DNA of 64,000 bases from NCBI GenBank assembly GCA_001599815.1, contig BCIA01000001.1:6158978-6222977 (forward strand), read 5' to 3'. Numbering within the stretch: position 1 is the first letter of the stretch; each line of letters starts with the position of its first letter. Position numbers and translations under genes: made by a program. This document shows positions 53,814 through 64,000 of the stretch, one piece after another. Under the pieces are notes generated by a model. That model did not search any database and was not told where the DNA came from. It was given only the letters and a program-made list of their open reading frames with translations. The DNA comes from Furcasterigmium furcatum. Taxonomy: Eukaryota; Ascomycota; Sordariomycetes; Glomerellales; Plectosphaerellaceae.

Positions 53814-54752
53814 TGTTGGGGCATTCGCGGGGCGATCAAGCGCATGTCGGTCGTCGATTGGCCGAGCTGGCCAGCGCTGTCCGGCACTTGAGTGCTGCTC
53901 TGCGTAAGCGTCTGATAGCGGCCGAAGCTCTGTGGCTGTTAGGGAGTGAGCGGTAGAAGTAAGTGTCAGTCTGGGAAGGACTGAGCCCTGCGGTGCGCTC
54001 CACTTTGGAAGAGGGAAGACGAAGAGGAGGGAATGGGGACGATGCTGGCCACAGGCCGAGGATATATGGGCTGAAATTAGCAAGTCAGACTTTGACAAGA
54101 CATGGACAAGACACCAATGATCTTTCCGTTCGATCCCCTCTGATGACGGGAGCTTGGCGTGGCAGGACCAAGAGCTTGGGGAATGGAGATTCCCGTCTCT
54201 TCCGGGCTGTCCGCACCACAATCTGCTAATACGTGTCCGGCGATTCAGCCTCACAAGGACCGGGGAGGCCCTTGGGGCTACACGCTCAGGGCTCATCAGC
54301 GGCCTCAGGTCGGCAGCTCGGCAGCTCGGCACCTGCTGAAGCGGCCTGCGAGGCTTGGTCGTGTGCCAAAGGAGCAGCCACCCGTCTCTTCATCAGCGGG
54401 CCATTACGCGTCCTGCTGCAAGGGCACCCGAATTCCTCTGGGCATGACCCCTTGAGCGACCACCACAAGACATGCCCAGGCGGGTTGCCCGCCCCATTGC
54501 CAGACAGCGGGATGTCGACTGAGCCCGACGGCCCGGCAAGTGAGGGCAGTGGGCAGTAGTTGCACTGTATTTCTGCTGATAGTTTGCGGGGTCTCGATGG
54601 GAATTCTCCCTCGTCAGAACATTATCATTATTCCTCATGACTGCTGCGGCTGTGAGGTGTCCACCCTACCTAAGGTAGCTTGCAAAAGTCTGCCTGTCTG
54701 GCCTGCGTCCTGGCAGCCAGCCAACCAGCGGAGGTTTTGTACAGGGATATAT
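53814..54752. other. Upstream region of the IQ gene
   Basis: Promoter and leader of the IQ gene and the 3' end of the PX gene. The frame of the IQ gene stays open to 54332, so an upstream exon is possible, but no start or splice signal is convincing. Confidence 0.45.
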
Positions 54753-55843
54753 CTACGAGAAAAGAAAGTCTTTCAGGATGGGCGATCCAGAAAACTCGGG
54801 GTTCAGCATGATACAACTGCGGGTGGTGGTTAGCACATGACAACGAATGACGGATGGCACACTGGTGGTCTACGGGGAACATGCTTCAAAAAGTACTGCA
54901 GGCCTTGCCGCCTCTTGTCCAGGAAGGACGGCCTGAACTTGGCTATCATGCTCTTCGGCGGCAGCGGGGGCACGGCGGCCTCAAAGTCCGGAAAGGTCAT
55001 CACGAGCTGATGCCTCAGGTCGTCAAACTCGGAGTATCGTTTGCGGATGTTCATGAAGCTTCCCTGCGCCGTGTCAGCACGCAGCTCTTCGCCTCTCTCG
55101 CTGGGCTGTGCCCCAGCTTGGCCACGACGGGTGGAACTGACTTGTAACGTCTCGACTCGGATATTCCATACCACAAAGGCTCCGATATTCGTCGCGCTGC
55201 CGTTGACAACCACGTAATCGGTAATCTCGACGCTCTTCGCCCAGCACGCCTTGTTCCGCTCGTCGCGCCCGCTCGCCTCGTTGTCGCGCATCGTGATGGC
55301 ACCAATCGGCAGGATCGACTCTGCGGATTGACTGGACATGGATCGCCTGTGGCCGCCGTTCCCGTGGACCCAGTATGGTGGTGATGTTATGGATGACGGG
55401 CTCGTGACCGGAGACTCCCACAACCCAGATTCTTCGCCGAAGCTTTCGTCGGAAAGGAGGCCGGTACTGGCCAAATCTCTGCTAGATTGCTGCCGACTTG
55501 ATGTACTCGTATCGATCCGTTCCACGGGGAGGTGGTGTGTTGACGTCGTCTGCGAATCTGTTCCACGTGGCGGCGCCGCCGCGCCGGTGGCAGTCGCATC
55601 CATGATGATTGCCTTGCGCTGATGGCCAGTGACGCGCTGCGCGTCGAAAGGACCGCGAAAGGGAGATTCAATGCGCTCGGTGCGGTCGTTGGAGGAGGGT
55701 CGCTGGAGAGGCGAAGCGAAGGGAGGCGTGGCCCTTGATGTCGTTTGATCCGGCTCGGGCTGCTGGGTGCCCGACTCCGCGAAGTCCGGGGGCGAATTGG
55801 CGGGGCGCAGCTCAGTGCCGCCTTGGGTCGAGGCTCGCGGCAA
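54753..55843 (-). CDS. ypt35: PX-domain endosomal protein, Ypt35 type
   Basis: Two exons: 55843-54885 and 54816-54753, 340 residues (260 if it starts at Met 55603). The PX domain includes YVVVNGSATNIGAFVVWNIR, the phosphoinositide-binding RKRYSEFDDLRHQLV, FEAAVPPLPPKSMIAKFRPS and FLDKRRQGLQYFL. The spliced end reads NCIMLNPEFSGSPILKDFLF then a stop, the conserved PX ending of the Ypt35 family. To get it the 68-bp intron must use a GC donor (GCATGT at 54884), with a perfect GCTAAC branch and CAG acceptor. Unspliced, the frame ends in the unrelated HVPRRPPVCHPSFVVMC. Ypt35 in yeast recruits Vps13 to endosomes and vacuole; the role here is inferred. The N-terminal ~150 residues are low-complexity. 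Confidence 0.85.
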
Positions 55844-56343
55844 TCGAGTGCCAGGAGTTTAGGTGTATAAGAGTATATTTGGTCGTGTTGTCCGTCGATT
55901 ATTAGATGTTCCAAGGTGGTCGGGATCGTAACAAAGGAGCAAGGACGGGGCCGAGTTGATCCATAACGGCCGCTGACATTACGATGAAAACCTCCAGAGC
56001 TCCTTCCTTGTCGACAAGGTGTGACGGTCTAGTCAGCCGAAATGACCAGCGTGATTGGGCGGCGATGGGCTGCAGGGGCGATGAGGGGAGTCTTTGCCTC
56101 TTTGAGTGGTGAATGAATGGTGGATTAGGTCCCTGGTGCCGCTAGAGCAACAGGTCCACGGCCCTGAGGTTCGGCGAAGTGTGGGGTAAACGGTCGGCAT
56201 CCCGGCGGGTTTCGCTCCGAGAACCGCCCGGAGAAAGAGGAAGGAGATGCACCAAGTGTTTCCCATTAATCCGGAGCTCCAGAGCTGATCGAAGTCGAAA
56301 CATCCGGCGAGACTAGGGGCATTTGCCAGATACCAGACGCCCG
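55844..56343. other. Upstream region of the PX gene
   Basis: Promoter and leader; no gene is recognised before repeat copy E. Confidence 0.45.
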
Positions 56344-56569
56344 CACGAGGGTCACAGAATATATAGCCGATCTAGCTGTATTGCCACCCAGATCGGTGTG
56401 AATCAGCACTACTAGCAGTCGATTTGGCGGTCACCTGTAGTTCAGTCAGAGGCCATTTCAATTTTCTTCCATCAAAAGAGAAGCCATCTCGATTTCCTAG
56501 GGCTCGATCCAAAGTCTGCTAGTCGGCGTGGCCTTGCAGAGAGCGACCATTTTTTCCGTGACCCTCGTG
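56344..56569 (+). repeat. MITE-like repeat, copy E, with possible 5-bp target duplication
   Basis: The left end CACGAGGGTCACAGAA and the right end, read on the minus strand as CACGAGGGTCACGGAA, match at 15 of 16 bases. GCCCG occurs directly on both sides (56339-56343 and 56570-56574). Inside are two ~31-bp units (GGCCATTTCAATTTTC, AGCCATCTCGATTTCC) and the right block CTCGATCCAAAGTCTGCTAG. Confidence 0.85.
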
Positions 56570-58149
56570 GCCCGGTTTTGGTGACCAGATTGCTTGGATG
56601 CTTGGGCTGCTCGTTCTGTCTCCCAAGCTTGCCTCCAAGCAAGCGACCATCTGGTCAGCCCCAGACAACACCTCGCCCGCCAGCCGCTGCAGCAGTCACG
56701 GTTGAAACTCTCCTCAGTTATCCGCCAGTTGACTGATCAGTCCTGCCACCGATACCTATCATGCGAGGAACTGGAACCCGCCAATGCACAACCCAACGTT
56801 CCCCCCCGCCTCCGGACCGATCGCCCTTATCGTGTGGCTCCGACTTCCCCAATTCAAGCTAGGGCGACAGCTTAGCTGCATCCGCGCTCTGCACAACACC
56901 CCGTGAGACATGAGAATACGAAGGGCAGTCGTGAGTCTGTCTCGGCAATGAGTACGGACCCTCGTGAACGAAGGGCAGACACGGGGCTGGGCAGGGAGAA
57001 AACAGGGCACAGGGCTCGTCTGACCGGATCTCGAACCGCGCGTGGATGACAGCAGGATGTCCGTGTGGTCACGATCACCTCGTGCACACAGACGACCGCA
57101 GCATGGATCGAAGTGTCCATCCAGGCGGGGCTCCGACGGCGAAGGCGAGGTGAGCCCACCCGCCAATGGATGGTCCAGAGCCCAGCGCCTCGGCTTAAGG
57201 GGAAGACCCCTTTTTGGCTCAGGAGGTGCCTCTGCTAGCAGCTAAAGTCAATTGTTGGGAGAGCTTCTCCCAGGCGTGTTAGCTGTTAGAGTTGGCGCCA
57301 AACTAGACCGGCTCGCTGTCTCTTTCTTAGCAACTTTCTCCCTGAGAGCATCAGTCCGCGAACAGAAGAGGTGAAGGTGAAGTTCGGATTCTCTGGCCCA
57401 GTCCCTGGCAAATTCAAGCACCTCGACCCATCCCAGGCCCGTGGTGTGTCGAACTGATTGGGCTCTCTGCGGGTGAAACCCCTGTTGCATCTCCACCTGG
57501 GAAAAAGCGCCGGGGGCTGGCTTGGCTTGGGCTAAGCTACTCTCAGCCCAATATCTTTATGCTGCCCTGGACCGAGCACGGGCAGCACGGGTATCGCGAG
57601 TCCCGTGGCGTCCAGCCCTTTATTATTAACGAAGGGCCGCCCCGGCGCTCCTCTCCTCCTTTCCCCGTTCCCGATCTTGGTCTTCCGGACGACTGCTCGT
57701 TGCATCTGCATCCTCTTGCATAAACCTCCTCTTTCTTCCCCTCTCCCAACGGACTCCCGCTCGCTTGCCGTCCGTTTGTCTCTCGCTCCTCAGCTTGTTT
57801 ACTCTAATATTGGTTTAATCTCCTTCTTTGCTTCTTCCGCCTCTTCTTCTGCTCCCTCGCTCCCATCGATCGACTTCAGGATACTCGTACATCCTTGATC
57901 GTCCACGTAATCCAGCTTGTGAGTTTGACGCTCCATTCCAGCGTCCGAGACGAGACGGCTTTGTTGTCTGGTGTTGGTTGTCTCTGGTGCGGGTGGCATG
58001 AGGAATGCCGGGGAACAATTCACTGACCGGGAAACGTAGAGACATTATAAGGAATCGTCCCACGACAAACGAAACCCCCTGACACCCCCCGACACCCCCC
58101 GGAACCGAATTAGCTCCCAAAGTCGTCGACGACAAATAATCAACCCACA
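56570..58149. other. Upstream region of the GPI-protein gene
   Basis: About 1.6 kb with only featureless frames (for example 56759-57166 minus). The part 57640-57900 is C/T-rich and may be promoter or 5' leader with an unseen intron for the gene at 58150. Confidence 0.45.
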
Positions 58150-58869
58150 ATGCCTTCGTTCAAGAGCACCTTCTTGGCGGTTGCCGCCGCCTTTGTGGCC
58201 ACCGCGTCCGCCCAGCAGTTCTACGACATCGACCCCGAGACCGTTGACCCCGGCATGAGGGGTGAGAGACGTCCATGGAAAATCCAGGAATGAATGACCC
58301 GACTGACGATGGAAATAGCCCGCTGGTGCGACGACCAGAGGAGGTCTTGCCCGGCCATCTGCGCCCAGACCGACGACCGTCCCCCTCTGGTCAACGACTG
58401 CAGCCCTGTACGTGTCATGCCGCTCCCTTGCCATGGATTGCAACCAGGTCACTAACCTTCCCCCCAGGCCAACCTCAGGTACGGTTGCATCTGCGGCAAC
58501 GGCGAGAAGCCCAACATGACCGAGTACTCCCTCACCCTGCCCTTCCACATGTGCCAGGAATGGGGCAACCAGTGCGTCGCGAATTGCGGCCTTGGTGCGA
58601 ACCAGTGCTCCTCCGACTGCAGGGAGAACAACCCCTGCGGTGCCCAGGACCCCCAGCGCGTCAACTCGACCTCCTCCTCCGCCACCCCCGAGCCCACCGC
58701 CAGCAAGACGGACTCGAGCGACAACGGCATCTTCACCGGCATGGACGGCGCCATGGGCAACGACGAGGACGACTCGGGCAGCGCCGCCGCCAGCCTGGAG
58801 GCGAACAAGGCCGTGGTCTTCACGGTCCTGGTCAGCGGTCTGTTTGGCGCCTTCGCCCTGGCGCTGTAA
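58150..58869 (+). CDS. Cys-rich GPI-anchored surface protein (DUF7707-like)
   Basis: Three exons: 58150-58261, 58319-58407 and 58468-58869; 200 residues. The signal peptide is MPSFKSTFLAVAAAFVATAS ending AQQ. The Cys-rich domain reads WCDDQRRSCPAICAQTDD, VNDCSPANLRYGCICGNGEK, HMCQEWGNQCVANCGLGANQ, CSSDCRENNPCG, with about twelve cysteines. A Ser/Thr-rich stalk follows, then a C-terminal hydrophobic tail AVVFTVLVSGLFGAFALAL, typical of GPI attachment. This architecture matches a common group of Pezizomycotina cell-wall proteins (DUF7707). It is not CFEM: spacing differs and the CFEM Asp is not obvious. Function unknown, presumably wall or plasma-membrane surface. Confidence 0.82.
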
Positions 58870-59963
58870 AGGCCCGGTCCCGTCTCCTGCTGTCACGTCT
58901 GCTATTTGTGCGCTCGGCGTTGGTGCGTCTCGGATGGATTTGAAACGAGCATTGTCGTATTTCTTGGACAAGAATAAGATTTGATACGTACAGAGGAGGA
59001 GGAGGCTATTGGAGAGAAGCGGTCTCTCTTTTAATCATGGCTGGGCCGAGAAGTGGCCTCCTGACTGGGATGGGAGGACAGGCAGATGAAGTAGCATCTT
59101 CGGCCCCGGAGTCAGGGCCGAGTGGAATACACCAGCTTGCAAAGGTCCATCACCCAGGATCGTGGCTGTCAATCCTCGGGATCCGTGATGACGTGAACCC
59201 GATAGGATGCTGACCCTTGGGGATTGGATCGGATAAAGGCGAGCTCTGCGAAAGGGTCCAGGGATTTGTCCAATCGATTTTCACGTGTCAGCCGTGATCG
59301 AACGAATGGATCTCCCGAGCTTGGCGGTGAAGACGTTGACCGATTGGGATGAGGTGACCTCCCCCTTGCTTGATGGCTGATCGTCTCGCGTGCCAAGTTG
59401 TCGTGAGACCTGCGACTCTAGCATACATCCTGCAAGAGGTGATGTTGAGATTGAGGACGGGAATGGGGAAAGTTACGCAGGTATGACTCGTTTGGAGAGC
59501 TACATGACACAACGGGCTGGCTACGTACTCTGGAAGTGGAGGCCGAGCTGGGACTGACAAAGGGGAGATTTCAGCGGCGTCCACCCCATAACCATAGCGG
59601 CTCGAGGTACCCGTCGGCACCCCAGGCGGTCAGGTCCAGCGGTGGTGTCTACCTGGAGGGTCCATCTTGCATGCGGGCACCTCACCTAGCTCCAGCCCGG
59701 GCTGCGCGTTTCATTCGTCGGGCGTTCAACACCTGCTTCCATTTCCCAACTTCGACGTCTCCTCCGTCCTCATGTCCCAGGCCCCCTTTTTTAAAATCCT
59801 CGATCCTCCCACCCAGATGATGCGCCGACCGTAGACTCGGTTCTTTCTCCCCACCGCAACAAGCTTGCTGGCTGTCGAACCTCGTGCACGTTGCTTTTCC
59901 GGCCTCTTCTCACCTCAGCTTACGCCCTGTTCCTCCCTCGCGGGTCGATCTCTTCTGCCCAAA
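58870..59963. other. Intergenic region
   Basis: 3' UTR of the GPI-protein gene and promoter plus leader of the phosphotransferase gene. No gene or repeat is seen. Confidence 0.45.
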
Positions 59964-61568
59964 ATGGGTTCCGCTGTTGATCAGAGTAAGTGCACGCGCC
60001 CCAACGTCCAGGTACCTTTTGTGCCTGTAACCCGCGCCGCGGTACTTCGGTGTGCAGACCGGGATGCCTTGGCCCGCGAACTCGACCGCGACTCGACTCG
60101 GCTCAACTAGACAATGCTGACCTCCCACTTCCTCCTCACAGAAAAGGCTGCCGCCGAATGCGTCTCCGACGATGCTCTGATACACCTCAAGTCCTACAAA
60201 TACTCCTCCGTCGACCTGTCGCCGGTATCCCACTACATCCTCAGACCCTATGTACGTCCGTCCCCGCCAACGCTTCTCCGAGGCCGAGACTGCCCCTCCT
60301 CGCTCGTCGACTGTACTGACCTGTGCGTCTTGAACCAGTGGAATGCCTCCGTCGAGCTTCTGCCGCTATGGCTGGCCCCGAACATGGTCACCCTCATCGG
60401 GTTCTTCTTCATCCTCGCCAACATCGGCCTCCTCTGCCTCGTCGTACCTGATCTCGTAGGACCCGTACGTCAACCCTCACCCCGAAGCTCCATCGAGACG
60501 GAAGATCGATCGCCTTGCTAACACCCCCTCTCGCTCCAGGCACCGTCATGGGTCTACTTCAGCTTCGCGCTCGGTCTGTTCATGTACCAGACCATGGATA
60601 ACCTCGACGGCAAGCAGGCCCGGCGGACGGGCACCTCGAGCGGCCTCGGCGAGCTCTTCGACCACGGCATCGACTCCCTCAACTGCACCCTCGCCAGTCT
60701 CCTCGAGACGGCCGCCATGGGCCTCGGCACCTCCTCTTCCGGCGTCTTTACCGCCCTCTGCCCCTGCCTGCCCATGTTCTTCTCCACCTGGGAGACATAC
60801 CACACCCATACGTTGTACCTGGGCTTCATCAACGGCCCGACCGAGGGCCTGCTCATCGCCTGCCTGGTGATGGCCCTGTCCGGCGTCTACGGCCCCGGCA
60901 TCTGGACGCAGCCCTTCGTCGAGCTCTTCGGCGAGGACAACCTGTTCGGCTTCCACGACCTCATCGGCAAGTACTGCGTCCGGGACATCTGGATCACCCT
61001 CATCGTCCTCTCCCTCGTCCTGACCCAGATTCCCTTCTGCGTCTACAACGTCGTCCGCGCCCGCCGCGCCAAGGGCCTGCCCATCGCCCCCGTCTTCCTC
61101 GAGTGGACGCCCATGCTCGTCTACACCGGCTCCATCGGCGCCTGGGTCTACTCCCCGCACTCGACCCTCATGCAGGAGAACCACCTCGTCCTCTTCTGCT
61201 TCACCATGGCCTTCGTCTTCGGCCGCATGACCACAAAGATGATCCTCGCCCATCTCACCCGCCAGCCCTTCCCCATGTGGACCGTCATGCTGTGGCCGCT
61301 GCTCGGCGGCGCGGTGCTCGGCAACCTGCCCTACTTCGGTCTTGAGGCTGTCAGCGCCCAGACGGAGCTGATCTACCTCTGGGCGTACTTCTTCTTCGCG
61401 GCCGTCGTCTACTCGCGCTGGGCGTACCTCGTCGTCACGAGCATCTGCAACTTCCTCGGCATCAACGCCCTCACAATCCCCAAAGAGAAGCAGATCGCCA
61501 ACAAGCAAGCTCTCGCCGCGCAACGAGGGCAGCAGATGAACGGCGCGGCGTCGGCGAAGCGCGACTAG
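59964..61568 (+). CDS. ept1: CDP-alcohol phosphotransferase (ethanolamine/choline, Ept1/Cpt1)
   Basis: Last step of the Kennedy pathway: transfers phosphoethanolamine or phosphocholine from the CDP form to diacylglycerol at ER or Golgi. Four exons: 59964-59985, 60142-60251, 60339-60464 and 60540-61568; 428 residues. The first exon is only 22 nt (MGSAVDQ). The catalytic motif DG(X2)AR(X8)G(X3)D(X3)D is intact in DNLDGKQARRTGTSSGLGEL followed by FDHGIDS. Before it come the conserved YSSVDLSPVSHYILRPYWN and WLAPNMVTLIGFFFILANIG. About ten hydrophobic helices follow, and the tail is KEKQIANKQALAAQRGQ. Substrate preference cannot be told from sequence. Confidence 0.94.
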
Positions 61569-62009
61569 AGACGCAGGGTGCGCAACCGGCCTTGAGGGCC
61601 TCGCTGGGCATTCAACACGCCACAGCCGGGGCAGGGCCTCGAAATTCCTGAAGCATTGGGGGGCGGCTTCACCGCAGCCGCACCCCCACGGGTGGCCTTG
61701 GATCATTATTTTAATCTCAAAAAGGGGGGGCATGACTGCGGGCATCGATTTGGCATCAGCGGGCATCGGGCGTTTTTCGGGGGAACTGGACAGACAACAA
61801 GCTGGACGACTTGTTTGCATTTCAACATGGCGCAAGCACCCCGAGTTTGCGGCGGCTTGCTGTTTATCTGTAAACCAACTTATATTATTCACCCAGCGGG
61901 CACACTACCCACATGGCCGGCGGCTTGCCTGGCAATACATGTTTAATGTTTGAAGGTCGGGATACATTTCTCGCGCGTGTTGCTGTGCCAAAGAGTTTCG
62001 CTGTCCATT
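61569..62009. other. 3' region of the phosphotransferase gene
   Basis: 3' UTR and spacer; no gene is recognised before repeat copy H. Confidence 0.45.
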
Positions 62010-62208
62010 GCTGGTCGCAGAAAAGATGACCGGTTCAGGTATGTTGCCAACCAGGTACGTTGCGCTTGAATTATGTCTAATGGAGCAAGAGGGTGTCTCG
62101 ATTTCTTAAGCTTAAGAGAGAGGTCATCTCGATTTTCTATAGCTCGACCTGAAGTCTGTTGGTCGTATGGCAGTTCCGAGAGCGGCCGTCCTTTCTGTAA
62201 CCCGCCTG
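62010..62208 (+). repeat. MITE-like repeat, copy H
   Basis: Left end GGTCGCAGAAAAGATGACCGG; right end GGCCGTCCTTTCTGTAACCC, the inverted partner. Two ~31-bp units (GGTGTCTCGATTTCTTAAGC, GGTCATCTCGATTTTCTATA) and the right block CTCGACCTGAAGTCTGTTGG are well preserved. It ends about 180 bp before the phosphoesterase start. Confidence 0.85.
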
Positions 62209-62388
62209 TCTCCAAGGGCACCCCTCAAAATCCCAGTCTTTCCTCAACACTGACCTCTTCTCCGCTCCGATATTAAGAGGTTCCTACCAGTTATTGGCCT
62301 CCCATATGTCCATCTCCCACCAAGGTATCTTTCAAGTTCTTCCCTGGTGGTGCTGAGCCCCCAGCNAAACCCCGCCTCTCCTCCAATC

Positions 62389-63387
62389 ATGCCTCCCTCG
62401 ATACCTTTAAGTTCTTCATCTCGGCCCCTCTCAAACATCAGAATCCGAGGCCAGCGAAAACGCCGAGTCGCAGAGGCGCTCCTCAATTTCCACCGGAAGA
62501 CACAAAATGCATCCGCCAAAGCCCAAACCGCACCCTTGCCGCCCGTCCGGGTCGTCTGCGTCTCCGACACCCACAACAGGCAGCCTGACCTGCCGCCGGG
62601 CGACGTGCTCATCCACGACGGGGACTTGACCGAGTCGGGCTCCTTTGACGAAATGCAGGCTGGCCTATCCTGGCTCTCGTCCCAGCCTCACAAGCACAAA
62701 ATCTACGTCGCCGGAAATCACGACGTGCTCATGGACGAGTCATTCCTCGCCAGGTATCCTGAGAGGAGATACGGACAGAGCAAGACCAAAGCCCACCTCG
62801 ACTGGGGTGATGTCGTCTACCTCCAAGATTCAAGCGTCACTCTCGAGATCATCACGGGAGAAGGAGACAGCGCTCTCAGCAGAGGCAGACGGAGCCTTAC
62901 CGTCTTCAGAAGCCCCTGGACCCCTAGGTACGGCGTCTCGGCCTTCCAATACGAGCCCGACAATCCTGACTATTGGGACGACAAGAAGGAGGTCGTGGGC
63001 CGGAGCCTGGATATTCTTGTCACTCACGGGCCGCCACGATATCACCTCGACCAGCGAGACTTCCATCGCGCGGGATGCCCCTATCTCGCAGAATGGGTGC
63101 ACCGCCTGCGGCCCCGGCTGATGGTATTCGGCCACATCCACGCCGCATACGGTCGTGAGGACGTCGTCCTGGATGGCGTGCAGAGGGCCTATGGCGAAGT
63201 CATGACAGGGTGGGCTGGCTGGGGGGCACTGGCTTGGATGGCCGTCTCCGTTGCGGTCGGTTGGATTGGCGGCTTTCTGGGCAACTATCTGCCGCGGGAC
63301 AGCAGGGTGACGACATTCGTGAACGCCGCCGTGGTAGCTGGGCCGCAGAACGAGCTGCGTTATCCGCCGATAGTGGTAGAGATCTGA
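62389..63387 (+). CDS. Calcineurin-like phosphoesterase, MPPED/UPF0046 type
   Basis: 332 residues from the ATG at 62389 (MPPSIPLSSSSRPLSNIRIR). Metal-binding motifs are in order: CVSDTHN, LIHDGDLTESG, YVAGNHDVL, DILVTHGPPRYHLDQ and VFGHIHAAYG. This set and the HGPP..H..D spacing match MPPED1/2-like metallophosphoesterases rather than PP1/PP2A. A hydrophobic segment near the end (LAWMAVSVAVGWIGGFLGNY) could anchor it to a membrane. Substrate is unknown. An ambiguous base at 62366 lies just upstream, outside this coding choice. Repeat copy H sits close to its promoter. Confidence 0.85.
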   Translation: MPPSIPLSSSSRPLSNIRIRGQRKRRVAEALLNFHRKTQNASAKAQTAPLPPVRVVCVSDTHNRQPDLPPGDVLIHDGDLTESGSFDEMQAGLSWLSSQPHKHKIYVAGNHDVLMDESFLARYPERRYGQSKTKAHLDWGDVVYLQDSSVTLEIITGEGDSALSRGRRSLTVFRSPWTPRYGVSAFQYEPDNPDYWDDKKEVVGRSLDILVTHGPPRYHLDQRDFHRAGCPYLAEWVHRLRPRLMVFGHIHAAYGREDVVLDGVQRAYGEVMTGWAGWGALAWMAVSVAVGWIGGFLGNYLPRDSRVTTFVNAAVVAGPQNELRYPPIVVEI

Positions 63388-63546
63388 TATCCTCAGCTTC
63401 GGCAATGCTATCATGCGGCATTCATTACAAGACCGTGTCCCGTTGTCCTTTATGATAATCGACCCAAACATGGCTCGCATGCGCTCTCCCCAGTGCTCAA
63501 ATATGCGCGCTCGAGTATGCAGATGATGCCATCCAAGTCCAAAACG

Positions 63547-64000
63547 CTACAAGTCCTCGCTATGCACCGCCCTCGCCCTCTCCCGCTTCGCCTCCTCCTC
63601 CGTCTTCTTGCTCATGAACTCCCCAATCTCCATCCACTCGGCCACGAACCCCGTCACGATCTTGGCCCAGTCCCTGACCGTCGGCATGTCGAGGTGCTCC
63701 CCGTCGTCGGTCATCTTGTGCCACTGCCGCGGGAACGGGTTCGGGATGACGTGCAGGATCTCCACGCCCCGCTGCATGAACGGGATGTGGTCGTCGGCGA
63801 TGTACCCCTTGGCGGACTGGGGCTTCTTGCTCGCCGCGGGGAGGAAGGGCCGCGGCGGCGCGGACTCGAGCAGGTCGAGCTTCCGCAGGCGGGCCTCGAC
63901 CTTGGCCATGTGCTTGTACGCCCAGTGCGTCGTGGGGAAGTACGACGGGATGCTGGGGTTCTTCGCGCCCAGCAGGTCGAGGAGGAGGAAGAGGCTGATG
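63547..64000 (-). CDS. Glutaminyl-peptide cyclotransferase (M28 fold), 3' part
   Basis: Partial: the gene runs off the right edge of the window. The visible ~150 C-terminal residues read ISLFLLLDLLGAKNPSIPSY, THWAYKHMAKVEARLRKLDL, GYIADDHIPFMQRGVEILHV and IPNPFPRQWHKMTDDGEHLD, ending TVRDWAKIVTGFVAEWM. DDHIPF, RGVEILHVIP.PFP..WH and DD..LD are diagnostic of glutaminyl cyclases, zinc enzymes that form N-terminal pyroglutamate. The last His ligand is in the QWHKMTDD segment. N-terminal half and signal sequence are outside the window. Confidence 0.88.
   Translation of the reverse strand, partial: ISLFLLLDLLGAKNPSIPSYFPTTHWAYKHMAKVEARLRKLDLLESAPPRPFLPAASKKPQSAKGYIADDHIPFMQRGVEILHVIPNPFPRQWHKMTDDGEHLDMPTVRDWAKIVTGFVAEWMEIGEFMSKKTEEEAKRERARAVHSEDL

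Noticed and set aside
58045..58971. 308-codon minus-strand frame over the GPI-protein gene
   Set aside because: Gly/Val/Arg-rich shadow; the plus strand shows a signal peptide, Cys pattern and GPI tail.
60546..61892. 448-codon minus-strand frame opposite the phosphotransferase
   Set aside because: Antisense shadow of a GC-rich membrane-protein gene; Glu/Asp/Ala-rich and without any motif.

Overview
The window is nuclear DNA of a filamentous ascomycete (Pezizomycotina, most likely Sordariomycetes). Genes lie on both strands and have short introns (about 44-115 bp, mostly GT-AG). Coding regions are GC-rich. Recognisable genes include fungal hallmarks: a polarisome Spa2, a CENP-A chaperone Scm3, a NACHT-type STAND receptor, a DUF7707-like GPI protein and a fungal MARVEL protein. 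I recognise no rRNA, tRNA or CRISPR. One ambiguous base (N) lies at 62366.

Layout. At 1-8.4 kb are the casein kinase 2 catalytic subunit, then scm3 and atg6 diverging from a 417-bp promoter. At 8.8-19.5 kb, all on the minus strand, are a full-length ABCC (bile-acid-permease-type) transporter, a NACHT/STAND receptor and a stand-alone LigD-type 3'-phosphoesterase protein. At 19.9-27.6 kb are the CAF-1 subunit Cac2, an F-box protein and a second F-box-like gene that seems to carry a 1-bp frameshift. At 27.9-37.6 kb are a secreted protein of unknown function, a DnaJC11-like J protein with a degenerate HPD motif, a MARVEL membrane protein with a Gln-rich tail and a single-pass membrane protein. 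At 38.3-48.0 kb are spa2, ssu72 and an SH3 protein of the Nbp2 type. At 48.4-49.6 kb is a nest of repeat copies. At 49.9-55.8 kb are a GAR synthetase gene that lacks the AIR synthetase half normally fused to it in fungi, an IQ-motif protein resembling plant IQM proteins, and a Ypt35-type PX protein whose last intron uses a GC donor. At 58.1-64 kb are a GPI-anchored Cys-rich protein, an ethanolamine/choline phosphotransferase, an MPPED-type phosphoesterase and, cut by the window edge, a glutaminyl cyclase.

Most genes are unrelated housekeeping functions (chromatin and centromere: scm3, cac2; polarity: spa2; autophagy: atg6; mRNA 3' processing: ssu72; phospholipid synthesis: ept1; purine synthesis: GARS). 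I see no biosynthetic cluster. The most distinctive non-genic structure is a dispersed MITE-like repeat of about 150-260 bp. It has terminal inverted repeats around GGGTCACAGAA and an internal, variable number of ~31-bp units carrying ATCTCGATTTC. About nine copies or fragments sit only between genes; one group lies just downstream of the shortened purine gene, and others lie close to gene 3' ends.
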